Part shown: positions 9,554-18,366 of the stretch, piece by piece
How the letters are laid out: each line of letters opens with the position of its first letter
Numbering within the stretch: the first letter of the stretch is position 1
Source of the DNA: JALORV01 sp963766365
Lineage (GTDB): Bacteria > Pseudomonadota > Gammaproteobacteria > Burkholderiales > Burkholderiaceae_F
Direction: 5' to 3'
Assembly (NCBI GenBank): GCA_963766365.1
Contig: CAVXZK010000004.1
Location: 1 to 64,000 of the forward strand
Length of the DNA stretch: 64,000 nucleotides
The notes under the pieces: model-generated
Database searches by the model: none
The model's input: only the letters and a program-made list of their open reading frames with translations
What the model was told of the DNA's origin: nothing
Translations under genes and position numbers: made by a program

Positions 9554-9608
9554 ATAATTTGTATTATCTACGTATAACCCACTTAATGCAAACAATTATT
9601 TGTATTAT
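9554..9608. promoter_or_regulatory. paired repeats upstream of hipB, probable HipB operators
   Basis: The 11-mer ATTTGTATTAT occurs at 9557-9567 and 9598-9608, with 41 bases (about four helical turns) between copies. The first is part of a perfect palindrome ATAAT-TTGT-ATTAT (9554-9567); the second is the same with one mismatch. They lie 9-63 bases upstream of hipB. Autoregulation by HipB is family knowledge; the assignment is inference. Confidence 0.6.
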
Positions 9609-9735
9609 AAGAATATGATTTCTGTTGTTAAAGAGTACGCTCGTTCTCATCGAGGGTTATGAAGCGAATCCCACATAAGGCACATAAGCTGGAACTACCC
9701 CTTCCCTGCCAATTGACATCATGACTGCTCATTGA

Positions 9736-9766
9736 GCGTACCGGTTCAATTCTGGCCTTCGTACCA
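9736..9766 (+). pseudogene. degenerate 3' end of tRNA-Leu
   Basis: The 31 bases match the last third of the tRNA-Leu at 6033-6118 (T-arm, acceptor 3' strand and CCA) with a few substitutions and one deleted G. The similarity continues through a copy of the tRNA terminator. The 5' two-thirds are missing. It could be the far-side scar of an integration or an old tandem duplication. Confidence 0.75.
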
Positions 9767-9773
9767 AAAAACA

Positions 9774-9811
9774 GATAAGGCCTGAAATCAATGAAGGTTT
9801 CAGGCCTTATC
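9774..9811 (+). terminator. duplicate of the tRNA-Leu terminator
   Basis: The same 14-bp stem as at 6126-6163 (GATAAGGCCTGAAA / TTTCAGGCCTTATC) with a different 10-base loop. The flanks, including TTCGAACCAAT, also match. Confidence 0.8.
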
Positions 9812-9931
9812 TTTATTCTTTCGAACCAATCTCATTGTTGATTTAAGATAATGCTTTACTGATTAAGACGGGGGACAGCTTGTCAGTTACCACCAAGATG
9901 TAAACTGCTGTATTTGCATTCCTTTAGCCGC

Positions 9932-11218
9932 TTAAAACTGCAGTGAAGCATTAATAAACACGATGTTACTCGTGTAGTCTTCGTCGTCGAGATCTGAATC
10001 ATTTTTGTTAAAGATATAACCGGTGGAGATTCGTCCCAACCTGGTTTCATAGTAAAGAGAAAACCTTGTGCTGTAGCGGTCGTATTCTTCTTCGTCCAGC
10101 CCGGTTCTGTCAAAATTTGTATAGCGGAGGAGCCCGGTCACTCCAACCTTGTCATTGAACGGCAGCTCCCCCGAGAGACTCCCCCCGTAAGTATCGTCTT
10201 CGCGGTCAATTTCCACATAATCACTGGTGCCGCCAAACAGAGTAAGGTTGATTGTGAAACGGTCGTCATACTCAAGGTATGCCGAGTACCGATCATTTTT
10301 CGAGAGGCCATCATCGACAGAGATATCGACGCTCCTCGTATATTGCGTTCCAACCGTGTAGTTGCTGGTAATTTCGTAATCAACGCTTGCCGACCAGATA
10401 TCCGTGTCGCCCTTCTCATTCACCTCGTAATAATCAACCCAGGTATGGCCATAGCTCCCTTGTAGGTTTAATCGCTCTGTTGCCTGGTATGACAGACCAA
10501 ACTCGGCAGTCTCCTGGTCGAATTCATAGGCACCACTATCGTCCTCAACAATGACTTCGTCAGCGTTTTTCGGCCGATATTCCTCATGGGATCCGGACAG
10601 AGTCATGGAGGTTCTCGATGACAACTCTTTCGTCAGGCTGGCCGAATAGAGGTGGCTCTCGTAATCATCCCCTGCGTCACCCTCGTCGTCGCTCTGATTA
10701 CCGTACCACTGGTTTGTGTAGGTGTAACCCAGCTGCATCTGAGTCTCCTTCATCAGCTCGAACTGCAGGTAAGGGTTAACCTGCAGATTGTTTGAATCGG
10801 TCAGGTTGACAGTGCGGTTGCTCTCCCCGCCCCTCCCACCTTCGTCAATGGGAACGCGGGAGTAGGTGTCGCTGACTCTCAAGAAGAACAATTCCCGGTA
10901 CAGCCTGGCCAGGGCAGTCAGGCTGGAAGCCTGTTCAGATTCCCCGGCACCGATACGGTCTTCATCGCTATTATCAAGGTATTTCTCCATGCTGACGCTG
11001 GCATACATTGAGACGTCCAGGCGAGCTGTCTCCCAGGTCAGATTGACGTTGGGTGACACAGTGGTGATGACATCATCCTGCTCATTGTCATCATCAAGGA
11101 AGATGTTGTCGTCGTATTCGACGGAAAGGTCCACCCCGGGGGTCAGAGTGAAGCGAGCATAAGCCAGCGAAGAGGATAAGCAGAGGATCAAGGTCAGGAA
11201 CAGCAGTCTCCAGGTCAT
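9932..11218 (-). CDS. outer-membrane beta-barrel protein
   Basis: About 428 aa. A signal peptide (hydrophobic core LLFLTLILCLSSSLAYA) is followed by alternating amphipathic strands rich in Tyr, Asp and Thr and a C-terminal phenylalanine (NASLQF), the pattern of a Bam-assembled outer-membrane barrel. The opening FTLTPGVDLSVEYDDNIF resembles the outer-membrane proteins associated with PEP-CTERM/exopolysaccharide loci, which fits PrsK/PrsR in the same stretch. The ATG at 11218 is chosen because a GGGAGAGG ribosome site precedes it. The ligand is unknown. Confidence 0.8.
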   Translation of the reverse strand: MTWRLLFLTLILCLSSSLAYARFTLTPGVDLSVEYDDNIFLDDDNEQDDVITTVSPNVNLTWETARLDVSMYASVSMEKYLDNSDEDRIGAGESEQASSLTALARLYRELFFLRVSDTYSRVPIDEGGRGGESNRTVNLTDSNNLQVNPYLQFELMKETQMQLGYTYTNQWYGNQSDDEGDAGDDYESHLYSASLTKELSSRTSMTLSGSHEEYRPKNADEVIVEDDSGAYEFDQETAEFGLSYQATERLNLQGSYGHTWVDYYEVNEKGDTDIWSASVDYEITSNYTVGTQYTRSVDISVDDGLSKNDRYSAYLEYDDRFTINLTLFGGTSDYVEIDREDDTYGGSLSGELPFNDKVGVTGLLRYTNFDRTGLDEEEYDRYSTRFSLYYETRLGRISTGYIFNKNDSDLDDEDYTSNIVFINASLQF

Positions 11219-11485
11219 GTTATGCACCTCTCCCGGTTAAAGGTAACCATAATATCCATATCATTCCTGCATGGAATTCACCCGACTGACACAGTTGGAG
11301 ACCACTCCCTGCAAGTTATGGTAAGTGACAGGGATTTGCTTTTCGTGCTTTGTGTTGACATCGCACGGTTCTCCACAGCTATGACCGCCGGATTCGTCAA
11401 AATGACTGCTTTCTCACTTCTACAGCATGTCGCAAAACGTGTCAAACTCAAAACCCCGGCAGGAAAGCTTCTCAACACATCAAAA

Positions 11486-11636
11486 TCACAAGAAAACAAA
11501 GATTTTAGCACGCACATCCCTACAGAGATCGATATGTTCCGGAATGCGGCGGACCAGCAGCGGCTCGGTCGATAAAGCTGATGATCTTCATCTCCGCTCC
11601 GCAGTTAGGACATCCCAGCGGATCAACTCCCCTTCG
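11486..11636 (-). pseudogene. C-terminal remnant of a transposase
   Basis: Reverse-strand translation gives VDPLGCPNCGAEMKIISFID, the zinc-ribbon-like C-terminal signature of Y2/IS91-like putative transposases. One base over it continues TEPLLVRRIPEHID to a stop at 11486. Only this tail remains; the rest of the roughly 400 bases between the beta-barrel gene and the TRAP permease gene holds no gene. It overlaps the last codons of the TRAP permease. Confidence 0.5.
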
Positions 11637-13724
11637 CAGTTTCTGCGGACAACATATCGGCTTTTCGGGAAGTCCTGAAACTTTTCAAAAAAAGCATGAC
11701 AAGCACAGCCAGACCGGTCGCATGCACCCACCATTCGGCAGGCCAGAGCAAGGCTACGGCACAACCTAGCGACAAGAATCTTGTGAACAGGTCGAGCCGG
11801 GCTTCCATGAACCCCTCCAGTCCGGCAGCAAAAGCATAAAGCCCAAACAACGCAAAAAAGAAAATCGTGAAATCGTCAATTAATGATCCGCCAATGAAAG
11901 GTGTATAGGCAAAGAGCAGCGGCACCACATAGAGCCCTTTTGCCAGTTTCCAGGATTGGAACCCGGTCTCCATCGGCTTGGTGCCGGCAATTGCAGCAGC
12001 GGTAAAGGCCGCCAAAGCAACCGGAGGTGTAACGTTGGAGTCCTGGCTTAGCCAGAAGACGATCAAATGTGCCGCGAGCAGCGAGAATGTCAGGGTATGT
12101 TCGCTTAATACCGCCTCCCGCACCATGCCCGCCATGTCGACAGGAATCGCATCGACGATCAGCCGGGCTGTGGCCGTTGTCATTGGATTGCCGATCTCAG
12201 CAAGCCTGTCCGGTGCAGCGAGCATGAATAGCGTCTTTGCTGCCTCAGGAATTTCGCCACTGACCAGGGCCTTGACCAGTATGCCATCAGCGATCAGTGC
12301 GTGCAGGGCCGGCGCGGAGAGCGTTCCCAGCACGATGTAGGCGGCCGTAACCGGCAAACCCATGCCGAGGACCAGGGACGCCAGTGCAATCAAGGCGATC
12401 GCAATGATCATACTGTGACCGGCCCATTCATTGATCATCAATGAAAAGGTGTTGCCGATACCGGCAGTGGCTATGACGTTGACGATCAAGCCGACTGAAC
12501 AGAGCAGAATTGCCGTCATCACCATATTTCGGGCACCTAAGGACATTGCTTCGATAATCGCTTTAGGCCCCATTTTGTTCGGTGAAAACCACGAGGCGAC
12601 AATCACGGCAATAATACTGAGACCTGCTGCGTAGGTCGGAGTGAAGCCGTAGATCAGCAGGCCGATCAGCACTCCGATCGGCAAAAGAAAAACGATGCCG
12701 CCTTTCTTGAAGACTTCGATTGCTGAGACTTTTTCATCATCCAGTGCCGTGACATGGCTGCGCTTGGCTTCGATACGAACGAAGAAACCGACCGTGGCGA
12801 AGTAAAGGATTGCCGGCAGAATACTGACCAGGACAATGGTGTTGTAGGATATTTGCGTATAGGTGGCCATGACAAAGGCGCCGGCACCCATGATCGGCGG
12901 CATCAACTGACCGCCGGTGGACGCAGCCGATTCGACCCCGGCGGCGAACTTGGCGGGGAATCCGGCGCGCTTCATCAACGGAATGGTAATAACGCCGGTC
13001 GAGGCGGTATTGGCCACTGCCGACCCGGAAATGGTCCCCATCAACCCGGAGGCCATGACTGCCACCAGGCCGGGCCCACCGACCATGCGCCTGCCACGGC
13101 ACGGGCCAGATCGATGACGAATTCACCTGCACCGGAACGCAGCAAAAAAGCTCCAAACAGGATGAACATAAAGACGTAAGTTGATGAAATACTTGCAATC
13201 GTGCCGAATAGAGCGTCATCTCCGTAAACACTGCGGAACAGGATCGTCTCAAGTGACAGCCCCGCAAACTTGAACACCCCACTGATGTGCTTTCCCCACC
13301 AGGCGACATAACTGAGGGCGGTAATGATCAACACTGGGATGAACCAGCCAGCGACCCGTCGGGTAAACTCGAGGGTGCAGAGGATCAGGATGATACCGGC
13401 CACCCATTCTGCCGGGGCAAGACGAACACCGCGCGCATAGATGGCGTCTTCCATGGCTATCAGGTAGATCGCAGAACTGGCAGCCAGCAGCCCGAGCAGG
13501 ACATCCATAAGGCGCCACACCAGGGTCGGGTTTTTACGCAGCGGATAAACCAGTGAGGCAATCAGGGCAAATCCTGCGAAATGCAAAGAATTCTGCCATA
13601 GCGATGACAGGACCGACACCACGTTGAACCAGATATGCAGCAACGAGACCGCAACCCCCAGAATGATCAGCAGGCGGGTCGGTTCAGGACGGATTTCGGG
13701 CTCGATTTCGGATGTCTTCAGCAA
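11623..13724 (-). pseudogene. TRAP transporter fused 4TM/12TM permease (TAXI type), one-base frameshift
   Basis: The first part (13724 to about 13085) has the small-subunit-like helices plus the start of the large subunit, ending FVIDLARAVAG. The next frame continues RMVGGPGLVAVMASGLMGTI, then SGSAVANTASTGVITIPLMK, through about 12 more helices. Together they give a normal TRAP permease of about 700 residues with one base missing near 13085. TRAP-TAXI systems import organic acids or similar solutes using an ion gradient. The matching TAXI binding protein is encoded just upstream (13784-14806). The lesion is either recent or a sequencing error. Confidence 0.85.
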
Positions 13725-13783
13725 CAGAAACTCCGGGATTGTCAGCGGCCACCCCGGTTGGGGTGGCCGCGTGGGTCAGATGA

Positions 13784-14806
13784 TTACTTGACAAGCAGGC
13801 GGGCCGGAATTTCAATCCCGACTTCCTGATAGTACTTGGCCGCGCCGGGATGCAACGGCATCGGCAGTCCGGCAATGGCCTTCTCGATCGCCATCGCCTT
13901 GGTGGCACCATGGATGGCGTTCAGGAAAGGCAGGTTCTCATAGATGGTTTTGGTAATCTGATAGACGGCATCTTCATCAACGTCAGCCCGGACACCGAGG
14001 AAGTTCGGCTGGGCGATGGTGTTGATATCCTTCTTCTGGCCGGGATAGGTCTCGGCCGGGATCACGTAGCGGGTCCAGAGACCGAGACCGCCATCCGCCT
14101 GCTTCATCTGCTCGTCGGTGAGATCGAGGACGGCCATGTCATCACCCAGGTTGGCCATCGCCTTGGTCACGGCACTGGCCGGGACCCCGGCAGGGATGCC
14201 GAAACCGGAAATCTGGCCGTTCTGCAGGGCATCGGCGGTCGGGCCGTAGCCGACATAGATGAGGTTGTAATCCTTTTCGATGTCAACACCGAGGTTGCCC
14301 AGAATGACTGCGTTGGAGCCGAGGGTGCCGGAGTTCTTCTTGCCCATCGACATGGCTTCCCCCTTCAGGGCGACCATGTCGCTGATGGTCCCGGTTTTGG
14401 CGAATTTCTTCAATACGGCGTAATGCTCGACGTTCTGCCAGAGCATGCTGACCGAACGCAGGTTTTTCTGCGGCCCTTCCGACTCGATCGGGCCGGTGCC
14501 GTTCCAGGCGTAAGCCCCGTAGAGGCCCTGGAGAATGGCAAACTGCACTTCATTTTCGCGCAGCAGCTTGATGTTTTCACCGGAGCCGGCCGAATTGATC
14601 GCAGACATGCCGATTTTCTGCGTTGGCTGCAGCTTGACCTTGACCAGGGTTGAAAGGGCGACGCCGACCGGATAATAAGTTCCGCCGGTCGATGCGGTGG
14701 CAAGCAGATAGTTGCGCTCGTCTGCTGCCTGAGCGGTCGTGATGGAGCCGAACAGCATGGTCACTGCGGCCACTACAAACATGAACTGCCTGATTCTCTT
14801 CATCAT
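13784..14806 (-). CDS. TAXI family TRAP transporter solute-binding protein
   Basis: Periplasmic receptor with a signal peptide (FMFVVAAVTMLFGSITTAQA) and the TAXI signature LLATASTGGTYYPVG near the mature N-terminus, followed by INSAGSGENIKLL and the GYGPTADALQNGQI region. About 340 aa, the family norm. An AGGAG site sits just before the ATG at 14806. It is the first gene of a binding protein-permease pair. Known ligands of characterised TAXI proteins include glutamate/glutamine and 2-oxoglutarate; the ligand here cannot be told. Confidence 0.9.
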   Translation of the reverse strand: MMKRIRQFMFVVAAVTMLFGSITTAQAADERNYLLATASTGGTYYPVGVALSTLVKVKLQPTQKIGMSAINSAGSGENIKLLRENEVQFAILQGLYGAYAWNGTGPIESEGPQKNLRSVSMLWQNVEHYAVLKKFAKTGTISDMVALKGEAMSMGKKNSGTLGSNAVILGNLGVDIEKDYNLIYVGYGPTADALQNGQISGFGIPAGVPASAVTKAMANLGDDMAVLDLTDEQMKQADGGLGLWTRYVIPAETYPGQKKDINTIAQPNFLGVRADVDEDAVYQITKTIYENLPFLNAIHGATKAMAIEKAIAGLPMPLHPGAAKYYQEVGIEIPARLLVK

Positions 14807-14884
14807 TTTTCTCCTCATTTTGGTGTTTTATTAATCATTTACCATCAGTCAGCCTGCCCCGCAAGATCCAGTAATGCAGGCTGG

Positions 14885-15688
14885 TTATCGTTTACGATAA
14901 TTCAATAACCTCTTGATCATACCACCATCCACTGTGATCGTGCTGCCCGTGACATAGGAGCTGGCACCAGAAGCAAGGAAGCAGACGACCTTGGCGAACT
15001 CTTCGGTGTCACCGTAGCGTCTCAGGGGGATTCGTTGCAGCGCCTCGTCGACCACCTGCTCCTTGCTGATCCCCCGCTTCTCGGCGTTGAAACGGTCCAG
15101 GTAGGCAGTGCGATCCGTGGCGATGCGCCCGGGCGCTACGGTATTAACCAGGATATTATATGGCGCCAGTTCGTCAGCCAGGGTTTTTGCCAGACCAAGA
15201 ATCCCCATGCGGAAGACATTGGAAAGGATCAGCCCGGGAATCGGTTGTTTGATCGAGGCCGACGTAACATTGATAATCCGTCCGCCATTCTCCTTCAGGT
15301 CAGGTAAGACATTCCGGATCAGCCGTACATAACTGAGCAGGTTCAGCTCAAAAGAAGTTTGCCATGCCGCATCATCGACCTGGTCGAAGCCACCACCGGG
15401 CGGCCCGCCGGCGTTATTGATCAGAATATCTATGCGGCCAAGCCGCTCTCTGGTTACGGCAACCAGAGCCTCGATCTCATCAGCCCTGGTGATATCACAA
15501 GGACAGCTTTCCACCCTGCCCTTGGCGTCTTTCTGTATCTGCTCACGGGCGATCGCCAACTGCTCGGCGTCACGGCTGGTGAGCATGACGTCACACCCTT
15601 CAGCGGCCAACTGCAAGGCGATCGCCCTGCCCAGCCCCTTGCTCGAAGCGACCACCAGGGCGACTTTTCCCGTCAGGTGTAAATCCAA
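14885..15688 (-). CDS. short-chain dehydrogenase/reductase
   Basis: 267 aa with the classical SDR features: near-N-terminal nucleotide-binding loop VVASSKGLGRAIA (the usual TGxxxGxG is relaxed to ASSKGLG), NNAGGP, a catalytic serine in INVTSASI and a C-terminal VDGG. The canonical YxxxK tyrosine-lysine pair is not where expected (FRMGILGLAKTLADEL), so this belongs to the SDR group in which the tyrosine is replaced, or it acts on an unusual substrate. It lies upstream of the TRAP-TAXI genes on the same strand, which suggests it works on the imported solute. Confidence 0.82.
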   Translation of the reverse strand: MDLHLTGKVALVVASSKGLGRAIALQLAAEGCDVMLTSRDAEQLAIAREQIQKDAKGRVESCPCDITRADEIEALVAVTRERLGRIDILINNAGGPPGGGFDQVDDAAWQTSFELNLLSYVRLIRNVLPDLKENGGRIINVTSASIKQPIPGLILSNVFRMGILGLAKTLADELAPYNILVNTVAPGRIATDRTAYLDRFNAEKRGISKEQVVDEALQRIPLRRYGDTEEFAKVVCFLASGASSYVTGSTITVDGGMIKRLLNYRKR

Positions 15689-15967
15689 TCCAGGCTCCTT
15701 TTGACTTTCTTGACAAAACAGATCGGCAATCTGATAAATCCCAATAGTGCCAGTCTATCAAACATTAAAGAATTTGGAACAGGGGAAGATTAATTTCCTG
15801 CCCTCCAGTCGCGGGACATTAGCTGCAGAGGTTGATTATACAAACCAGCAATAAATTGATATCATGTCCGTTACGAGGCCCGATTCATAATCAAAAGGGT
15901 TACAACAGAACACTGAAAACTCAGACACCGGTCATTCAGAATGCAAAATCCGCAGGGGGATCAATCT

Positions 15968-16558
15968 ATGAGAATAATAGCTCTTGCCGCTTTACTTGTA
16001 CTTTTCGCTTCGACGGCCCAGGCAAAGATATATCGATGGGTAGACAAAAACGGAAGTGTGCATTTCAGCGACAAGCCCTATTCCGAAGATGCCCAGGAGA
16101 TCAAGATAAACGAGACCGGCATTGAACTGGACGAGGCTTCTGTTGACGAGGAGCAGGAGCAACCAGCGACAACAGCCCCTGTCGCAGAAAAGTCTTTACA
16201 GCAACCTGTCGGAATGGACAATACAATCAGGAAAAATTCTGTTAACGAAGAGCAACCGGAAGACAAGATCATTACCGAGGCCGATTACAAGATCTCAACC
16301 ACTATCGGCAAACTCGGCGCGGATCTTATCAGTATTTCCGGAAGAATCGGTTCAGGACCAAAATGTTATGACATGTCTGTAGTCGCCACTGCAACCAACG
16401 ATAGCGGTTTGACCGCAACAATCAAGGATCAGGTCAGGAAAAGCAGTTCATTCGGTTCAGTCACCTTCAAAGGAACCGCCAAGGCTACCGGCAGTGCCGA
16501 GGATCGCGGTTTCTGGAAGGTCGATTCAGTTGAGATCCGCTGCAACGATACGGATTAG
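15968..16558 (+). CDS. DUF4124 domain-containing exported protein
   Basis: 196 aa. A clear signal peptide (LAALLVLFASTAQA) is followed by KIYRWVDKNGSVHFSDKPY, the DUF4124 signature, then a charged low-complexity linker and a C-terminal domain (about residues 110-195) with two cysteines. The ATG at 15968 has an AGGGGG ribosome site 9 bases upstream, so the longer open frame is not used. DUF4124 proteins are periplasmic and uncharacterised. No operon partner. Confidence 0.85.
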   Translation: MRIIALAALLVLFASTAQAKIYRWVDKNGSVHFSDKPYSEDAQEIKINETGIELDEASVDEEQEQPATTAPVAEKSLQQPVGMDNTIRKNSVNEEQPEDKIITEADYKISTTIGKLGADLISISGRIGSGPKCYDMSVVATATNDSGLTATIKDQVRKSSSFGSVTFKGTAKATGSAEDRGFWKVDSVEIRCNDTD

Positions 16559-16931
16559 CCGCATGCGGTGCTGATCTTCAGGTTGCTGAACGACCGGTCT
16601 CTTTGCGATCTCAGTTGCCTGCCTCTTCAACGTAAAGGCCGTGTCTTTTCATCAGGTCGCTTTTTGTTTTTGTGCCCTGGGGCATCTCTGGGGCAAGTAT
16701 CTCCTGGCAGTGAAATTATTTACAATCAATTACAACACAACCAACTTGAAGTATTCCCTTCAAACACCTAATCATAAACGGTAATCACCACAACATATTG
16801 TGACACTATTCAAGACAGGCACTATATAGCTTGACATTACATCGAAATATTGAGTAAGTTTCGATAGTAGAGCGTTTCTTACACATCGTCTAAGCTGAGT
16901 ACTTAAACGTGTCCAAAATGGAGAAATGCTA
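16559..16931. other. intergenic region with a prsR-like scar
   Basis: About 370 bases. Apart from the prsR 3' remnant at 16611-16658, no gene is visible. The PilZ gene's promoter should lie in the last 150 bases, which are AT-rich. Confidence 0.5.
16611..16658 (-). pseudogene. 3'-terminal remnant of a prsR-like gene
   Basis: Reverse-strand codons read DLMKRHGLYVEEAGN followed by TGA. The intact PrsR C-terminus at 18367 onward reads DLMKKHGFYVEDPAD and stop. The DNA is also similar over about 35 bases. Similarity ends before the helix-turn-helix, so only the last 15 codons of a second copy survive. Confidence 0.65.
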
Positions 16932-17297
16932 ATGGCAAGCTGTCAACCCCCAGTAAGGAAGCACCCTCGCCTAAAAGCACTGCCTCGTGCAATGGTTTTA
17001 TTCAAAAACGGCCCTGAACCGCAACTACCTTGCCATCTCATTGATATTAGTGAGGGGGGACTCTCTTACCGGTATCTCGGTAAAATGATCAAGAACAAAG
17101 GGGTTTTGTCTGTTAGTCTTTATCACGAAGAGGACCTAATTGTTGACAATCTGCAAGCGAAGTATATTTCCGACATTCATTTGTACGACTATGATGTCCC
17201 AATTCGCCGAGGAAGTCTTTGCTTTGAAGCGCCTTCTGTAGAGCAGAAGAACAAACTCTCGACTTTCATTGAGACATTTACTGAATCCTACCAATAG
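16932..17297 (+). CDS. PilZ domain protein
   Basis: 121-residue single-domain PilZ protein with RKHPR (RxxxR) near the N-terminus and DISEGG (D/NxSxxG), the two c-di-GMP contact motifs. The second ATG (16932) is preferred because GGAGA lies 7 bases before it. Probably an adaptor that responds to c-di-GMP; the partner is not visible. It lies between the prsR scar and the VanZ-like gene, in a stretch rich in envelope and exopolysaccharide functions. Confidence 0.85.
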   Translation: MASCQPPVRKHPRLKALPRAMVLFKNGPEPQLPCHLIDISEGGLSYRYLGKMIKNKGVLSVSLYHEEDLIVDNLQAKYISDIHLYDYDVPIRRGSLCFEAPSVEQKNKLSTFIETFTESYQ

Positions 17298-17326
17298 ACA
17301 AACGAAAGATTCTGATCAAACAGCCA

Positions 17327-18250
17327 TCATCTTAGCAACTTAACAGAATCTAGAAATATTGTTTTGGGTGCTGACTGTTCAGTAACAAAAATCCCCAAGC
17401 CACTGACCCTGGACAGATCCAATCGTCTCGTTTTGGGTGCCTTGGCGACATTTTCCAAGCTTATATCAATGGTATTCCAACCTTTTTCAAGGACCATAGA
17501 TTGATTGTATCGATCCGAATAAGCTTGCTCTCCCTGGGTGTGTAAATGATCATGGATACGAATTGTGATGTTGAGCATTTCCCCCTCATTGTAAATTGCC
17601 AAGAAGAGATTGTTGTATTTTGACCAATCATTAGGAAAATATTTCAATCCAAAACCTGAATACTTTTCTGTTCCGAAATCCACCTTCAGGGAATTATTTC
17701 CTGAATAAGCCAACGCGTTACTTATACTAATCGACGCATCACCACTCTCCCATCTGGTTAGCTCAATTTCCGATTCAAAATCGGACAACATTGGGAACTG
17801 GTCCCTGGCGTTTATTTCATCAGCTAAAGTCATAAACCAGGGGATTAACTGGTGTAAAAGCAAGAATATCAAGACGACTTGAGATACTTTCAGAAGTTGT
17901 TTATTCAGACTCAGGGGGGAAAAGAAAAAACCGATCAGTGCGCCCAGCACATCTCTCCACACATCAGTGATGTCAACATCTCTGTTTGTTCCTGATTGCA
18001 GGAGTTCAATGGCCACGCCCAAAACTATCGAGATCAATAAACAGTAAACGAGCTTTTGAAAAAATGATTTTTTTCTGAATAATCGATTATCTATCAAGAG
18101 TAAATGAACAAAGAATGCAAAGAATAGTATGTGGCCTAAATTCCAGAAGTTTTTAAAAGTGCGTGATGAGTAATAGTCGGGTCCACCAAAGAAAAATAAG
18201 GGGAACATCATAACAACTATTAGTAAAATAATTTTCTTGTTAATGACCAC
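17327..18250 (-). CDS. VanZ-like membrane protein with C-terminal carbohydrate-binding-like domain
   Basis: 307 aa. The N-terminal part (to about residue 130) has four hydrophobic segments and a VanZ-like core (GVAIELLQSG then DVDITDVWRDVLGALIG). A fifth hydrophobic segment precedes a C-terminal beta-rich domain (about 160-305) with WESGD, NSLKVDFGT and WNTIDISL, resembling carbohydrate-binding beta-sandwich modules. It lies just downstream of prsR on the same strand, so a role in extracellular polysaccharide attachment or modification is plausible. This is inference. Confidence 0.7.
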   Translation of the reverse strand: MVINKKIILLIVVMMFPLFFFGGPDYYSSRTFKNFWNLGHILFFAFFVHLLLIDNRLFRKKSFFQKLVYCLLISIVLGVAIELLQSGTNRDVDITDVWRDVLGALIGFFFSPLSLNKQLLKVSQVVLIFLLLHQLIPWFMTLADEINARDQFPMLSDFESEIELTRWESGDASISISNALAYSGNNSLKVDFGTEKYSGFGLKYFPNDWSKYNNLFLAIYNEGEMLNITIRIHDHLHTQGEQAYSDRYNQSMVLEKGWNTIDISLENVAKAPKTRRLDLSRVSGLGIFVTEQSAPKTIFLDSVKLLR

Positions 18251-18366
18251 TTATACAACCGAAAATAGTTCCAGAATTTCTCCGTTTCAATCAGAGCATA
18301 GCTCCAGTCCCGCAAACTAAATATTAACAGCAGAAAAGGCCTCAAACTCAGCTCACAGGAGCGGAA

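Noticed and set aside
9736..9766. A second functional tRNA-Leu
   Set aside because: Only the 3' third is present; no D-arm, anticodon arm or 5' acceptor strand.
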